DNA of 64,000 nt. Origin: Janibacter sp. CX7 (GTDB taxonomy: Bacteria; Actinomycetota; Actinomycetes; Actinomycetales; Dermatophilaceae). Both the position numbers and the translations under genes were made by a program. The stretch is from NCBI RefSeq assembly GCF_024362365.1, contig NZ_CP101464.1:3100001-3164000 (forward strand), read 5' to 3'. Numbering within the stretch: the stretch's first letter is position 1; each line of letters starts with the position of its first letter. Below, piece after piece: positions 1-8,136 of this stretch. The notes under the pieces were generated by a model. It saw only the letters and a program-made list of their open reading frames with translations, did not search any database and had not been told where the DNA came from.

Positions 1-486
1 CGTGGCGAGGTCCTCGGCGGTGGAGCCGTCGGAGACGACGAGGTCGGGCCGGCCGACGCCGCCGATGAAGAGTGAGTCGCCGGTGAGCACCGCGTGCGGG
101 ACGCCGCGCTCGTGCACGAGGACGCTGATCGACTCCCACGTGTGACCGGGGGTCTCGAGGATCTCGAGGGTGACCTCGTCACCGAGCTCGATGCGGTCGC
201 GCCCGGCGAGGGTGCGCACCTCGAACTCGGCGCGCTCGGCCGCCGTCGGCCCGTAGCCGATCCACGCGCTGGTCGCTGCGGCCAGCTCGAGGTGACCGGC
301 GACGAAGTCGGCGTGGACGTGCGTGTTGATGACCCCGACGATCGTCAGGTCGTGCGCCGCGGCGTCGGCGAGGTACTGCTGGATGTCGCGCTGGGGGTCG
401 ACGACGACGGCGCGGCGGCTCCCTTCGTCGGCGATGAGGTAGGAGCCGTGCGAGAGGCAGCCGAGGTAGTACTGGGTGAGGATCAT
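1..486 (-). CDS. MBL-fold hydrolase, persulfide dioxygenase-like (CstB/ETHE1 type), 3' end outside window
   Basis: The reading frame is open from the ATG at 486 to the left edge, so the C-terminus is missing. It begins MILTQYYLGCLSHGSYLIAD and carries the metallo-beta-lactamase signature THVHADFVAGH at about residues 55-65, then LGDEVTLEILETPGHTWES and a GDSLFIGG motif (second metal Asp). The THVHAD pattern and the neighbouring rhodanese and TSUP genes match the persulfide dioxygenases that oxidise glutathione or low-molecular-weight persulfides to sulfite. Members of this type often have C-terminal rhodanese domains, which would lie outside the window. The final metal-motif residue here is Phe rather than His (HADF), seen in some members. 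It is the third gene of a leftward operon under the 1975-1990 operator. Exact substrate is inferred from context. Confidence 0.85.
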   Translation of the reverse strand, partial: MILTQYYLGCLSHGSYLIADEGSRRAVVVDPQRDIQQYLADAAAHDLTIVGVINTHVHADFVAGHLELAAATSAWIGYGPTAAERAEFEVRTLAGRDRIELGDEVTLEILETPGHTWESISVLVHERGVPHAVLTGDSLFIGGVGRPDLVVSDGSTAEDLAT

Positions 487-497
487 GTCGGTCTCCT

Positions 498-1085
498 TCA
501 GTTCCGGCCGCCGCGCAGCTGCGCGAAGACGGCCTCGGGGGTGGGCTCGTGGCGACGGTTGTGGGGCATGCGCGCGAGGAGCGCGCCCATCGCGCAGGTG
601 TTGGTCAGGGCGGCGCCGGTCAGGCCCGCGCCGATGCCCGCGGAAAGCCACTTGGCCTGCGGGACGACGGTGCTCGCGAGGATGCCGGTGAGGACGACGG
701 AGCCGGCGACGAGGCGGACCTGACGCTCGAGATCCCAGCCCCCTTCACCCGCGACGACGTCACCGCCAGCGCTCTCCCACGCGGTGATGCCGCCGTCGAG
801 GACGTGCAGGTGGTCCGTCCCGGTATCGGCCAGGGCGCTCTCGGCCCGGGAGGCGCGCGCGCCCGAGCGGCACACGAGGACGACGTCGTCGTCGAGGTGC
901 TCGGCCAGCTCGCGGCGGTGCTCCTCGAGGAGCGGCAGCGGCACGTTGTAGGAGCCGGGGATGTGCGACGCGGCGAACTCCGCCGGCGTGCGCACGTCGA
1001 CGAGACGCGGGCCAGCCGGCTCGGCGAGCCAGTCCCGCAGGTCGGTCGCGGTGAGGGTCATAGGGCGGGTGGTGACGGTGGTCAT
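498..1085 (-). CDS. Rhodanese-domain membrane protein with DUF2892 (YgaP-like)
   Basis: A 195-residue protein. Residues 10-108 form a rhodanese domain with the sequence RLVDVRTPAEFAASHIPGS and the active-site loop VCRSGARASR, whose Cys72 is the expected persulfide carrier. Residues 120-172 match the DUF2892 domain with two hydrophobic segments, as in E. coli YgaP, so the protein is probably membrane-anchored with the rhodanese in the cytoplasm. It lies 11 bases upstream of the MBL-fold gene and downstream of the TSUP exporter, which suggests it passes persulfide sulfur to the dioxygenase. The start ATG is preceded by AAAGGAACCC. Family assignment is firm; the sulfur acceptor is inference. Confidence 0.92.
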   Translation of the reverse strand: MTTVTTRPMTLTATDLRDWLAEPAGPRLVDVRTPAEFAASHIPGSYNVPLPLLEEHRRELAEHLDDDVVLVCRSGARASRAESALADTGTDHLHVLDGGITAWESAGGDVVAGEGGWDLERQVRLVAGSVVLTGILASTVVPQAKWLSAGIGAGLTGAALTNTCAMGALLARMPHNRRHEPTPEAVFAQLRGGRN

Positions 1086-1148
1086 GGGTTCCTTTGATCG
1101 GGGATGGACGAAGGGGAGGTCAGTCGGGTTGGTCGGGAGCAGGTTGCG

Positions 1149-1961
1149 TCAGGCGAGCAGCCCGGGGAGGGCCTGCGCGGCGGTGAGGGCCGCGACGCCC
1201 AGGACGAGGACCGCGAAGGCCTTGGAGAGGCGCTGCGCGGGGATGCGGTCGGCGACGCGGCTGCCGAGGAGGCTGCCGACGACCGCCGCCGCGGCGAAGC
1301 CGAGGATCAGCGGCCAGTCGAGCTCGCCGGCGCCGTGCTGGAAGCGGGCGACGAGGGAGGTCGCGCTGTTGACGGCGATGACGAGCAGGGAGGTGCCCAC
1401 GGCGACCGGCATCGGGAAGCCGAGGACCATGACGAGCGCAGGCACGACGACAAAGCCGCCGCCCACCCCGAGGAAGCCTGTGAGGAGGCCGACGAGACTC
1501 GCGGCGACGACGAGCTTGAGCAGGCGCGGGCAGGCGCAGGTCACGGGGTTGAGGGTGAGGATCGGCTCGTGCCGCCCGAGGTCGGCCTCCGGGCGGGTGC
1601 CGCGACGCAGCATGAGCACCGCCACGACCGCCATGAGGACCGCGAAGGTCGTCATGAGGACATCGGGGTCGACCGCACGTGAGGCCGCGGACCCGGCGAC
1701 AGCGCCGACGACGCCGAGCAGGCCGAAGGTCAGCCCCTGACCGAAGCGCACCCGCCCGACCCGGTGGTGGGCCGGCAGGGAGAGAGCGGACGTGATGCCG
1801 ACGATGACGAGCGAGCCCGTCGTCGCCGCGACCGGCCCCTGGCCGAGCAGGTGGACGAGCACGGGCACGGCGAGGATCGAGCCGCCACCGCCGAGGGCAC
1901 CCAGGGCAAGGCCGATGGCCAGCCCGAGCGGGACGACGGCGAGGAGTGCGACGAGGTGCAT
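1149..1961 (-). CDS. TSUP family membrane exporter (TauE/SafE-like)
   Basis: A 270-residue polytopic membrane protein. It opens MHLVALLAVVPLGLAIGLAL followed by GALGGGGSILAVPVL, the glycine-rich N-terminal repeat of the TauE/SafE (TSUP) family; the second repeat LTGFLGVGGGFVVVPALVMV is near residue 165. The two-fold repeated architecture and about eight membrane segments are typical. In CstR-controlled operons this family exports sulfite or thiosulfate made during persulfide oxidation, and its position as first gene in the leftward operon supports that. The frame stays open to 2153, but the ATG at 1961 is preferred because upstream starts would lie inside the divergent promoter and operator. 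Substrate is inferred. Confidence 0.9.
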   Translation of the reverse strand: MHLVALLAVVPLGLAIGLALGALGGGGSILAVPVLVHLLGQGPVAATTGSLVIVGITSALSLPAHHRVGRVRFGQGLTFGLLGVVGAVAGSAASRAVDPDVLMTTFAVLMAVVAVLMLRRGTRPEADLGRHEPILTLNPVTCACPRLLKLVVAASLVGLLTGFLGVGGGFVVVPALVMVLGFPMPVAVGTSLLVIAVNSATSLVARFQHGAGELDWPLILGFAAAAVVGSLLGSRVADRIPAQRLSKAFAVLVLGVAALTAAQALPGLLA

Positions 1962-1974
1962 GGGCCGGAGATTA

Positions 1975-1990
1975 ATACCCCCGGGGGTAT
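1975..1990. promoter_or_regulatory. CstR/CsoR-type operator (perfect 16-bp palindrome)
   Basis: The sequence ATACCCCCGGGGGTAT is a perfect palindrome that starts 14 bases upstream of the TSUP start codon. It has the form of known CsoR/CstR operators (A/T-flanked C4-5 G4-5 palindromes). With the second copy at 2030-2045 it lies in the divergent spacer, so a single repressor, presumably the product of 2510-2776, could control both directions. Confidence 0.85.
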
Positions 1991-2029
1991 AGTTCAACCG
2001 GGACGGAGCCGTCGCCCTGCGGTTGACTG

Positions 2030-2045
2030 ATACCCCAAGGGGTAT
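2030..2045. promoter_or_regulatory. Second CstR/CsoR-type operator
   Basis: ATACCCCAAGGGGTAT, symmetric except for the central AA, lies 38 bases before the DUF302 start. It is the second operator of the divergent persulfide-response promoter. Confidence 0.85.
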
Positions 2046-2083
2046 ATGGTGATCGATGTGCACCCAGACAACGGGAGAACGAG

Positions 2084-2485
2084 ATGCAGTACGCCCTGAC
2101 CACGACCGTGAACGCCCCCTTCGACCGGGCCCTGACCGCAACCCGCGAGGCACTGGCCGACGAAGGTTTTGGTGTGCTCAGCGAGATCGACCTCGCCGGC
2201 ACGCTCAAGGCCAAAGTGGACGCCGACCTCGATCCCTACGTCATCCTCGGCGCCTGCCGCCCCCAGCTCGCCGAGCAGGCCGTCGCGCACGAGCCGTCGA
2301 TCGGGCTCCTCCTGCCGTGCAACGTCGTCGTGCGCGCTGACGGCGCAGCGCGCAGCGTCGTCGAGGCCCTCGACCCCGACATGATGGTCGGGGTGACGGA
2401 CAACGACCGCCTGAAGGACGTCGCGTCCGACGCCCGCACCCGCCTCGACAACGCTCTGGCCTCGCTGCCGAGCAGGGTCTCCTGA
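2084..2485 (+). CDS. DUF302 domain protein
   Basis: A 133-residue soluble protein with no signal peptide. The pattern YALTTTVNAPFDRALTATRE, then LADEGFGVLSEIDLAGTLKA and the internal VILGACRPQLAEQAV plus LLPCNVVVR, is that of the DUF302 family, which has a conserved Cys in each of the two latter motifs. DUF302 proteins are repeatedly found beside CstR repressors and sulfur genes, but their biochemical role is not established; a thiol or persulfide binding role through the CR/PC cysteines is plausible. It is the first gene rightward from the paired operators, and the CstR-like gene follows after 24 bases, so the two are probably cotranscribed. Confidence 0.88.
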   Translation: MQYALTTTVNAPFDRALTATREALADEGFGVLSEIDLAGTLKAKVDADLDPYVILGACRPQLAEQAVAHEPSIGLLLPCNVVVRADGAARSVVEALDPDMMVGVTDNDRLKDVASDARTRLDNALASLPSRVS

Positions 2486-3257
<772 letters not shown>

Positions 3258-3382
3258 GACACTCCCTCCGTCCGGTCGGACCCACCCTGCCAGTGGAGGT
3301 CGCCTGCCGCGGTGGGGAGCGCTCCCCATCGAGGACGGTCGCGGTGGCTCGATAGCGTCGGTCACGGACGAAGGGAGCGGAC

Positions 3383-4369
3383 GTGGCCGTGACGCAGGGC
3401 GGGGACCCGCAGCGGATGCGCGAGGTGAGCGAGCAGCTCGCCGACAGTGCGGAGCACCTCCAGGGCATCACCCATCGGGGCACCGGGCTGCTGGCAACAC
3501 TGCTCGCGAACTGGTCGGGCCTCGACGCGCAGGGCTTCGCGCACGCGTGGCCCGACGCCCGGTCCGCCCTGGTCCGGGCGGAGGCGACGTGCCGCGCGAT
3601 GGCGACCGGCCTGCAGCAGCAGGCCGACGAGCAGGAGCGTGCGAGCGCGGGGCGCACCGGGGCGATCGCGGGCGTGAGCGCGGGGCGTGCGCTCGGCACG
3701 GGATCGCCCGACGCCCTGGCCGGGCTGCGGGCGCCGATCGTCACCGGCCTGACCGATCTGCCCCTGACCAACGAGCTCACCGCGCCGGCCGCACCGCCGC
3801 CGCCCGCCGACGACCCGCTCGAGGGGCAGCTCGGCGAGATCCCGCCCGAGGTCGCGGCGCAGTGGGAGACCTACACGGACGACGAGCGTCGAGCGATCCT
3901 CGAGCAGATGGTCCTCGAGCAGGCGGAGGAGTACGGCATCGAGCCGCCACCGATCGTCACCTTCAAGAACACGAAGGACCTGGCCGGCGAGTACTACGAC
4001 CCCAACCTGTGGAACGGCGGTCGCGGCCGGGTCGTCATCGACGACACCAACCTCGCCGACCCCGACGTGCTCAACACCGCGTCGCACGAGACCCGCCACG
4101 CCATGCAGCAGCAGGCCGTGGAGGATGGCACGACGAGCTGGTGGGAGGACTGGCGCGGCGTCGAGCCGACGTACGACAACGGGGTGACGCCCGAAGAGGT
4201 GGAGGCCTGGCACGAGAACCAAGGCGACTACACCGAGTGGGACGAGGACCCGCAGGGATATGTCGACCAGCCGCTCGAGGCCGATGCCTTCGAGGAGGAG
4301 CGTCGCCGAGCCGAGGAGCTCACCCCCGAGGAGCTCGACCGACTGCTCGAGGCCTCCGAGTCCGGCTGA
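3383..4369 (+). CDS. WXG100-like protein with C-terminal HExxH metallopeptidase-like domain
   Basis: A 328-residue protein without a Sec signal. Residues 5-90 are helical with a central WSG turn at 44-46 (LLANWSGLDAQGF), the arrangement of WXG100/ESX-type secretion domains. A Gly/Ala- and Pro-rich linker (90-145) leads to a C-terminal domain with HETRH at 235-239, an HExxH zinc site, followed by YVDQPLEADAFE at 293-304, whose Glu could be the third metal ligand. This is the layout of ESX-exported polymorphic effectors. Neighbouring genes show no evident immunity protein and no ESX apparatus genes are in the window. The start is GTG with GAAGGGAGCGG upstream. Enzyme activity is inferred from the motif alone. 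Confidence 0.65.
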   Translation: MAVTQGGDPQRMREVSEQLADSAEHLQGITHRGTGLLATLLANWSGLDAQGFAHAWPDARSALVRAEATCRAMATGLQQQADEQERASAGRTGAIAGVSAGRALGTGSPDALAGLRAPIVTGLTDLPLTNELTAPAAPPPPADDPLEGQLGEIPPEVAAQWETYTDDERRAILEQMVLEQAEEYGIEPPPIVTFKNTKDLAGEYYDPNLWNGGRGRVVIDDTNLADPDVLNTASHETRHAMQQQAVEDGTTSWWEDWRGVEPTYDNGVTPEEVEAWHENQGDYTEWDEDPQGYVDQPLEADAFEEERRRAEELTPEELDRLLEASESG

Positions 4370-4372
4370 CCC

Positions 4373-5332
4373 TCACGCCTCCCGGGCGACGAGCCAGCGC
4401 AGCAGCGGCGCGACGTCGTCAGGCAGCGGTTCGTCGCTGGCCGTCCAGCGGACCTCGTCGATCTCCCCGGCCGGGTGCACGACCGGCCCCGTGACGTCCG
4501 ACAGGTGCGGGTGGCGGAAGACGCTCGCGATGAGCGGTCGCCCCGCCTCGTTGGCGGCCGCGGTCCGGTGGACGGCGACGAGCTCGAGCCGCTCCGCGTC
4601 GAGCACGAGGCCGAGCTCCTCCTCGACCTCGCGCAGCGCGCACTCCGCGGCGGTCTCGCCCTGCTCGGGCTTGCCGCCGGGGTGCATGAAGGCGGCGGTG
4701 CCGCGCTTGCGCACCGTGAGCACCCTCCCCGTGGCATCGCGCAGGTCGACGGCGCTGACGACGATGGCGTCACCCACGTCACGGGGCCGGTCGCTCGCGA
4801 GCGCTGCGTACGCGAGCGTGTCCGTCCACTCGCCCTTGCTGAAGAGGTCCTGCCGGTGGGTGGCCTCGTGCCGCATGCCGAGGCGCTCGCACAGCGCGGC
4901 CGAGGCGAGGTTGCGGGCATCGAGCTCGGCGACGACGCGGTGCACGCCGTGGTGGTCGAAGGCATGGTCGAGGACCGCTGCAGCGGCCTCCGTCGCGAAG
5001 CCCTGCCCGGCGACGTCGGGGCGGAAGGACCATCCGACCTCGCAGGTGGCGCCGGTCGCGTCCCTCGCCCACACGGCGACGTCGCCGACGACCCGCCCCT
5101 CGTGCTCGACGACGAGTGCCAGCGCCCGCCTCGGTCCGTCGAGGCCGGTCCGCTCGACGCGCTCGGCGATGCGCTCCCGGGCGACCGCCGGGGTCCACGG
5201 TGGCTCGAGCAGGTGACGCGCCACCTGCGGGTCGCCGTAGTACGCGAGGCTGGCGTCGAGATCGTCGTGGGTGTAGGGCCGCAGGAGCAGCCGCTCCGTG
5301 ATGATCGGCAGCAACGGGGCGGGGCCGATCAT
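4373..5332 (-). CDS. GNAT acetyltransferase-Nudix hydrolase fusion
   Basis: A 319-residue two-domain protein. Residues 1-165 are a RimJ-like GNAT domain (ITERLLLRPYTHDDLDASLA at the start; the acetyl-CoA loop around FRPDVAGQGFATEAAAAVLD; then LDARNLASAALCERLGM). Residues 180-319 are a Nudix domain with a perfect GX5EX7REUXEEXGU box (GGKPEQGETAAECALREVEE then ELGL). The Nudix part would hydrolyse a nucleoside diphosphate-linked substrate, the GNAT part acetylate an amine; the joint substrate is unknown. The ATG overlaps the stop of the upstream gene as ATGA, so the two are translationally coupled. It converges on the HExxH gene with only 3 bases between stops. Confidence 0.88.
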   Translation of the reverse strand: MIGPAPLLPIITERLLLRPYTHDDLDASLAYYGDPQVARHLLEPPWTPAVARERIAERVERTGLDGPRRALALVVEHEGRVVGDVAVWARDATGATCEVGWSFRPDVAGQGFATEAAAAVLDHAFDHHGVHRVVAELDARNLASAALCERLGMRHEATHRQDLFSKGEWTDTLAYAALASDRPRDVGDAIVVSAVDLRDATGRVLTVRKRGTAAFMHPGGKPEQGETAAECALREVEEELGLVLDAERLELVAVHRTAAANEAGRPLIASVFRHPHLSDVTGPVVHPAGEIDEVRWTASDEPLPDDVAPLLRWLVAREA

Positions 5333-5838
5333 GCCGGGTCGAGGACGAACCACACGTCCGGACCGTCGACGACCTCGTGCACGTCGACGACCCGACCGTC
5401 GACGGTGCGCGTGGCCTGACGGCGGGGGGTCACCCCCTTCGCCCGCATGACGTCGTACTCGTCGGCGACGCGCAGGACGGACCACGGGCGCTCCTGCGTG
5501 CCGTCTCCCGTGGCGAGCACGCTCGAGACCGACAGCGTGTGCAGGGTGGCTTCGCGCTGGGCAGCGGCGTCGTCACCCAGCGCCTCGTGGGCTGCGGCGA
5601 GCAGGAGGTGGGCCGAGGGGTTGAGGGCGGCACCGGGCATCTTGGCCCGGACCGCGTCGAGCGCCTCGCGGTGTCGGCCGGCCTCGAGCAGCGGGACGGC
5701 CTCGCGCAGGTCGACGTCGGGGTCGAAGCCGGCCGACGACCGGACTGCGTGACGCAACGCGGCCAGGTTGTCCGGTGTCTGCTCGCTCAGGTACCTCGTC
5801 ACGAGCTCTCGCAGGCTCTCGGCGTGGGCTTCGCTCAT
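5329..5838 (-). CDS. Conserved helical protein, tetratricopeptide-like, function unknown
   Basis: A 169-residue soluble protein. The central section (VPLLEAGRHREALDAVRAKM and AHLLLAAAHEALGDDAAAQREA) reads like two TPR-type helical hairpins, and the C-terminus contains a beta-rich stretch ending VDGPDVWFVLDPA. The start ATG at 5838 has GAGGAGCC upstream; the frame is open to 5940 but lacks a better site. It overlaps the GNAT-Nudix gene by four bases (ATGA), so they form an operon. I cannot assign a function. Confidence 0.7.
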   Translation of the reverse strand: MSEAHAESLRELVTRYLSEQTPDNLAALRHAVRSSAGFDPDVDLREAVPLLEAGRHREALDAVRAKMPGAALNPSAHLLLAAAHEALGDDAAAQREATLHTLSVSSVLATGDGTQERPWSVLRVADEYDVMRAKGVTPRRQATRTVDGRVVDVHEVVDGPDVWFVLDPA

Positions 5839-5963
5839 CGTGGCTCCTCGGGTGGTCCTGCTCCGACCGTATCCGTCGCGGTGGGCGCTGACGCGGCCCG
5901 GCCCACTCCCCCTTCGTCCCAGCGCCACGCACCGACGCACACCTGCCTCTCAGGGGACCTGCC

Positions 5964-5969
5964 TACGCT
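5964..5969 (+). promoter_or_regulatory. -10 box of a leaderless promoter (TACGCT)
   Basis: TACGCT ends six bases before the GTG of the alarmone synthetase gene, the spacing expected when transcription begins at the start codon. Confidence 0.6.
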
Positions 5970-5975
5970 GGCCGG

Positions 5976-6647
5976 GTGACCAGCGCCGCCCAGCCCTCTG
6001 GCCTGCCCGAGCTCTCCGACGCGTCCCTGCGCCAGTTCGCGCAGATCCGCGAGGACTTCACCCGGATGATGCTCGGCTACCGCTTCGGCATGGAGCAGGT
6101 GGCCACGCGGCTGGAGATCCTGCGCGAGGAGTTCGCCGAGCTGCACCTCGACAACCCGATCGAGCACATCTCCACGCGGGTCAAGAGCCCCGAGTCGATC
6201 CTCGAGAAGGCGGCCCGCCAGGAGGTCCCGCTCGAGATCCCGGCGCTGCGCGAGCACATCACCGACATCGCCGGCGTGCGCGTCATCTGCTCCTTCGTCG
6301 CCGACGTCTACCGGCTGATGGCGGCGCTCACCGAGCAGGCGGACATCTCCGTGCGCGTGGTCAAGGACTACATCGCCAACCCCAAGCCCAACGGCTACCG
6401 GTCGCTGCACGTCATCCTCGAGATCCCGGTCTTCCTCTCGTCGGGGCCCGTCCAGGTGCCGGTGGAGGTGCAGTTCCGCACCGTGGCCATGGACTTCTGG
6501 GCGAGCACGGAGCACAAGATCTTCTACAAGTACGAGGGTGACGTGCCCGCCCACCTGCGCCAGCGGATCACCGACGCGGCCGCCACGGCGGCCCGGATGG
6601 ACGAGGAGATGGCCCAGCTGCACCGGGCCGTCCACGGCACCGACTGA
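5976..6647 (+). CDS. Small alarmone synthetase, RelA/SpoT-type GTP pyrophosphokinase
   Basis: A 223-residue protein consisting only of the RelA/SpoT synthetase fold; there is no HD hydrolase, TGS or ACT domain. Key segments are SPESILEKAARQE, ITDIAGVRVICSFVADVYRL, NPKPNGYRSLHVILEIPVFL and VEVQFRTVAMDFWASTEHKI, which carry the ATP- and GTP-binding residues and the catalytic Glu/Gln of the family. It should make (p)ppGpp or pGpp from ATP and GTP/GDP. Length and organisation match RelQ/YjbM-type enzymes. GTG start; a TACGCT -10 box six bases upstream predicts a leaderless mRNA. Confidence 0.93.
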   Translation: MTSAAQPSGLPELSDASLRQFAQIREDFTRMMLGYRFGMEQVATRLEILREEFAELHLDNPIEHISTRVKSPESILEKAARQEVPLEIPALREHITDIAGVRVICSFVADVYRLMAALTEQADISVRVVKDYIANPKPNGYRSLHVILEIPVFLSSGPVQVPVEVQFRTVAMDFWASTEHKIFYKYEGDVPAHLRQRITDAAATAARMDEEMAQLHRAVHGTD

Positions 6648-6742
6648 GGCCCCGGCCGGCCGGTCGCACGCCCCGCTCTACGCCCCGTCGACGACGCCGG
6701 CACGGCAGGCGCGCCCGGGTCCAGAAAAATCTCCACAGGGCC

Positions 6743-6758
6743 GTTACCAAACCGTGTC
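6743..6758 (+). promoter_or_regulatory. MtrA-like direct repeat upstream of NlpC/P60 gene 1
   Basis: GTTAC-N6-GTGTC resembles the MtrA recognition pattern (two GTTAC-like half-sites 11 bases apart). The same arrangement recurs before the second NlpC/P60 gene at 7888. MtrA controls cell-wall hydrolase genes in actinobacteria; direct binding here is inferred. Confidence 0.45.
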
Positions 6759-6782
6759 CCGATGCCCTACTCTTCTTTCGAC

Positions 6783-6968
6783 CCCACACTGCGGGGTCAC
6801 CACCAGGTCGCCGAGTCCTGCCAGCCGGGTGGTCCCTGAACGCCACGGCAGGAGCGGGGGACCCATTTTTTCGGCCCCAGTGCCTCGGGGTGAAGTCCAC
6901 GCGGTCGCACGACCGGTGGGCGGGATGCTCATCTCCATCCCAACCCGACAGCTAACTCCGCAGGCGGA
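6783..6968 (+). ncRNA. c-di-AMP (ydaO/yuaA) riboswitch 1
   Basis: The leader contains the conserved ydaO blocks in order: GCCGAGTCCTGCC at 6810, GCAGGAGCGGGGGACCCA at about 6848, GGGGTGAAGTC at about 6889, GGGCGGGATGCTCATC at about 6917, and AACCCGACAGCTAACTCCGC at about 6942. It ends less than ten bases before the start codon of an NlpC/P60 gene, with the GGAGGAGAG ribosome site directly adjoining. This points to control of translation initiation or of leader read-through. ydaO elements that bind c-di-AMP are commonly found before actinobacterial wall hydrolases. Exact 5' end approximate. Confidence 0.93.
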
Positions 6969-6977
6969 GGAGAGACC

Positions 6978-7751
6978 ATGTCGATGTTCTACGCCGGGCG
7001 CCACCGCGCCCCGAGCACGAAGACCCCCCAGCGCACCGGCGCCAGCCTGGTGGCCGTCGCCGCCGTCGGCCTCGGTACCGCCGCCGCCACGGCGCCCGCC
7101 GCGAGCGCGGCACCCGCCACCGTGAGCGCCCCGTCCGCCGCCTCCGTCTCGTCGGCGTCGTCCGCGACGTCGACCGCGAGCTTCTCGGGCCTCGTCCGTC
7201 GCGGCGCCCGCGGCTACGTCGTCAGGCAGATCCAGTGGCGCACCGGCGCCAGCGCCGACGGCGTCTTCGGGCCCCTGACGGAGTCCGCGGTCAAGCGCTA
7301 CCAGCGCCGCAACGGCCTCGTCGCCGATGGCATCGTCGGCCCCCGCACCGGCACCAAGATGGGCCTGAGCTCGAGCCGCACCACGACGACCACCTCGCGC
7401 ACCACGACGCGCACGGTCGCCGGCTCCTCGCTCCTGTCGACCGCCGCCAGCCTCGTCGGCGTGCCCTACCGCTACGGCGGCACGACGACCTCCGGCTTCG
7501 ACTGCTCGGGCTTCACGCAGTACGTCTTCGCCCGCCACGGCAAGAGCCTGCCGCGCACCGCCGAGGCGCAGCGCCAGGCCGCGACCCGCGTCTCCTCCCC
7601 GCAGGCCGGTGACCTCGTCTTCTTCGGCGCCCCGGCGTACCACGTCGCGATCTACGCCGGCAACGGCATGATCTACGACGCCGGCAGCAGCCCGCGCGCC
7701 GTCACCAAGCGCTCGCTGTGGACCAGCGCCGTCTCCTACGGGCGCTTCTGA
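6978..7751 (+). CDS. Secreted NlpC/P60 cell-wall hydrolase with peptidoglycan-binding domain
   Basis: A 257-residue exported protein. The first 45 residues form a signal sequence (hydrophobic VAVAAVGLGTAAATAPAASA). Residues 70-130 are a PG_binding_1 module (VRQIQWRTGASADGVFGPLT and RNGLVADGIVGPRTG). A Thr/Ser linker follows, then NlpC/P60 at about 155-257 with catalytic Cys176 (FDCSGF) and His222 (YHVAIY). It should cleave D-Glu to meso-DAP or similar stem-peptide bonds during wall turnover. Expression is predicted to be gated by the c-di-AMP riboswitch and possibly MtrA. It resembles the gene at 8137 in order of domains, suggesting tandem duplication together with the leader. Confidence 0.93.
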   Translation: MSMFYAGRHRAPSTKTPQRTGASLVAVAAVGLGTAAATAPAASAAPATVSAPSAASVSSASSATSTASFSGLVRRGARGYVVRQIQWRTGASADGVFGPLTESAVKRYQRRNGLVADGIVGPRTGTKMGLSSSRTTTTTSRTTTRTVAGSSLLSTAASLVGVPYRYGGTTTSGFDCSGFTQYVFARHGKSLPRTAEAQRQAATRVSSPQAGDLVFFGAPAYHVAIYAGNGMIYDAGSSPRAVTKRSLWTSAVSYGRF

Positions 7752-7779
7752 GCCGCACCCGAGCGCACGACGCTCGACC

Positions 7780-7820
7780 CGAAGGGGAGGTCCCGACCAC
7801 GCGTCGGGACCTCCCCTTCG
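7780..7820. terminator. Rho-independent-type terminator hairpin
   Basis: An 18-bp perfect stem (7780-7797 with 7803-7820) and a five-base loop lie 29 bases past the stop of the first NlpC/P60 gene. The arms contain CGAAGGGG/CCCCTTCG, the over-represented motif of the window. No T-run follows, as is common in very high-GC genomes. Confidence 0.8.
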
Positions 7821-7887
7821 TCCTGTGGCTGGGGGGGGGTCACGACAGCTCTCATTGCCTTGTGCGCCAAGGGCTCTGACACCCCGC

Positions 7888-7903
7888 GTTACCAATTCGT
7901 GAC
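7888..7903 (+). promoter_or_regulatory. MtrA-like direct repeat upstream of NlpC/P60 gene 2
   Basis: GTTACCAATTCGTGAC: two half-sites GTTAC and GTGAC with six bases between, closer to the MtrA consensus than the copy at 6743. It lies just upstream of the second riboswitch, at a position compatible with activation. Confidence 0.5.
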
Positions 7904-7918
7904 CATATGACCTATGGT

Positions 7919-8121
7919 CGACCCCGGTCCCGGCACATCGCCGGGACGCCGTCCGCAGGTGCCGAGTCCTACCACTGCGACGGTTCCCCTGGTTTACCGG
8001 TAGGAGCGGAGGACCCACGTCTTCATGGTCGTCACGACCTTGGGGTGAAGTCCTCGGACCCGGCTCGCCGGGTCGTGGGCGGGGTGGTCTCCACCCCAAC
8101 CCGACAGCTAACTCCGCAGGC
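7919..8121 (+). ncRNA. c-di-AMP (ydaO/yuaA) riboswitch 2
   Basis: It has the same conserved blocks as the first copy: GCCGAGTCCTACC at 7961, GGTAGGAGCGGAGGACCCA at about 7999, TTGGGGTGAAGTCC at about 8040, GGGCGGGGTGGTCTCC at about 8077 and AACCCGACAGCTAACTCCGC at about 8099. The second NlpC/P60 ATG is at 8137. The peripheral stems differ in length and sequence from copy 1 while the core is kept, which indicates functional conservation after duplication. Confidence 0.93.
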
Positions 8122-8136
8122 TCGAGGAGACACACC

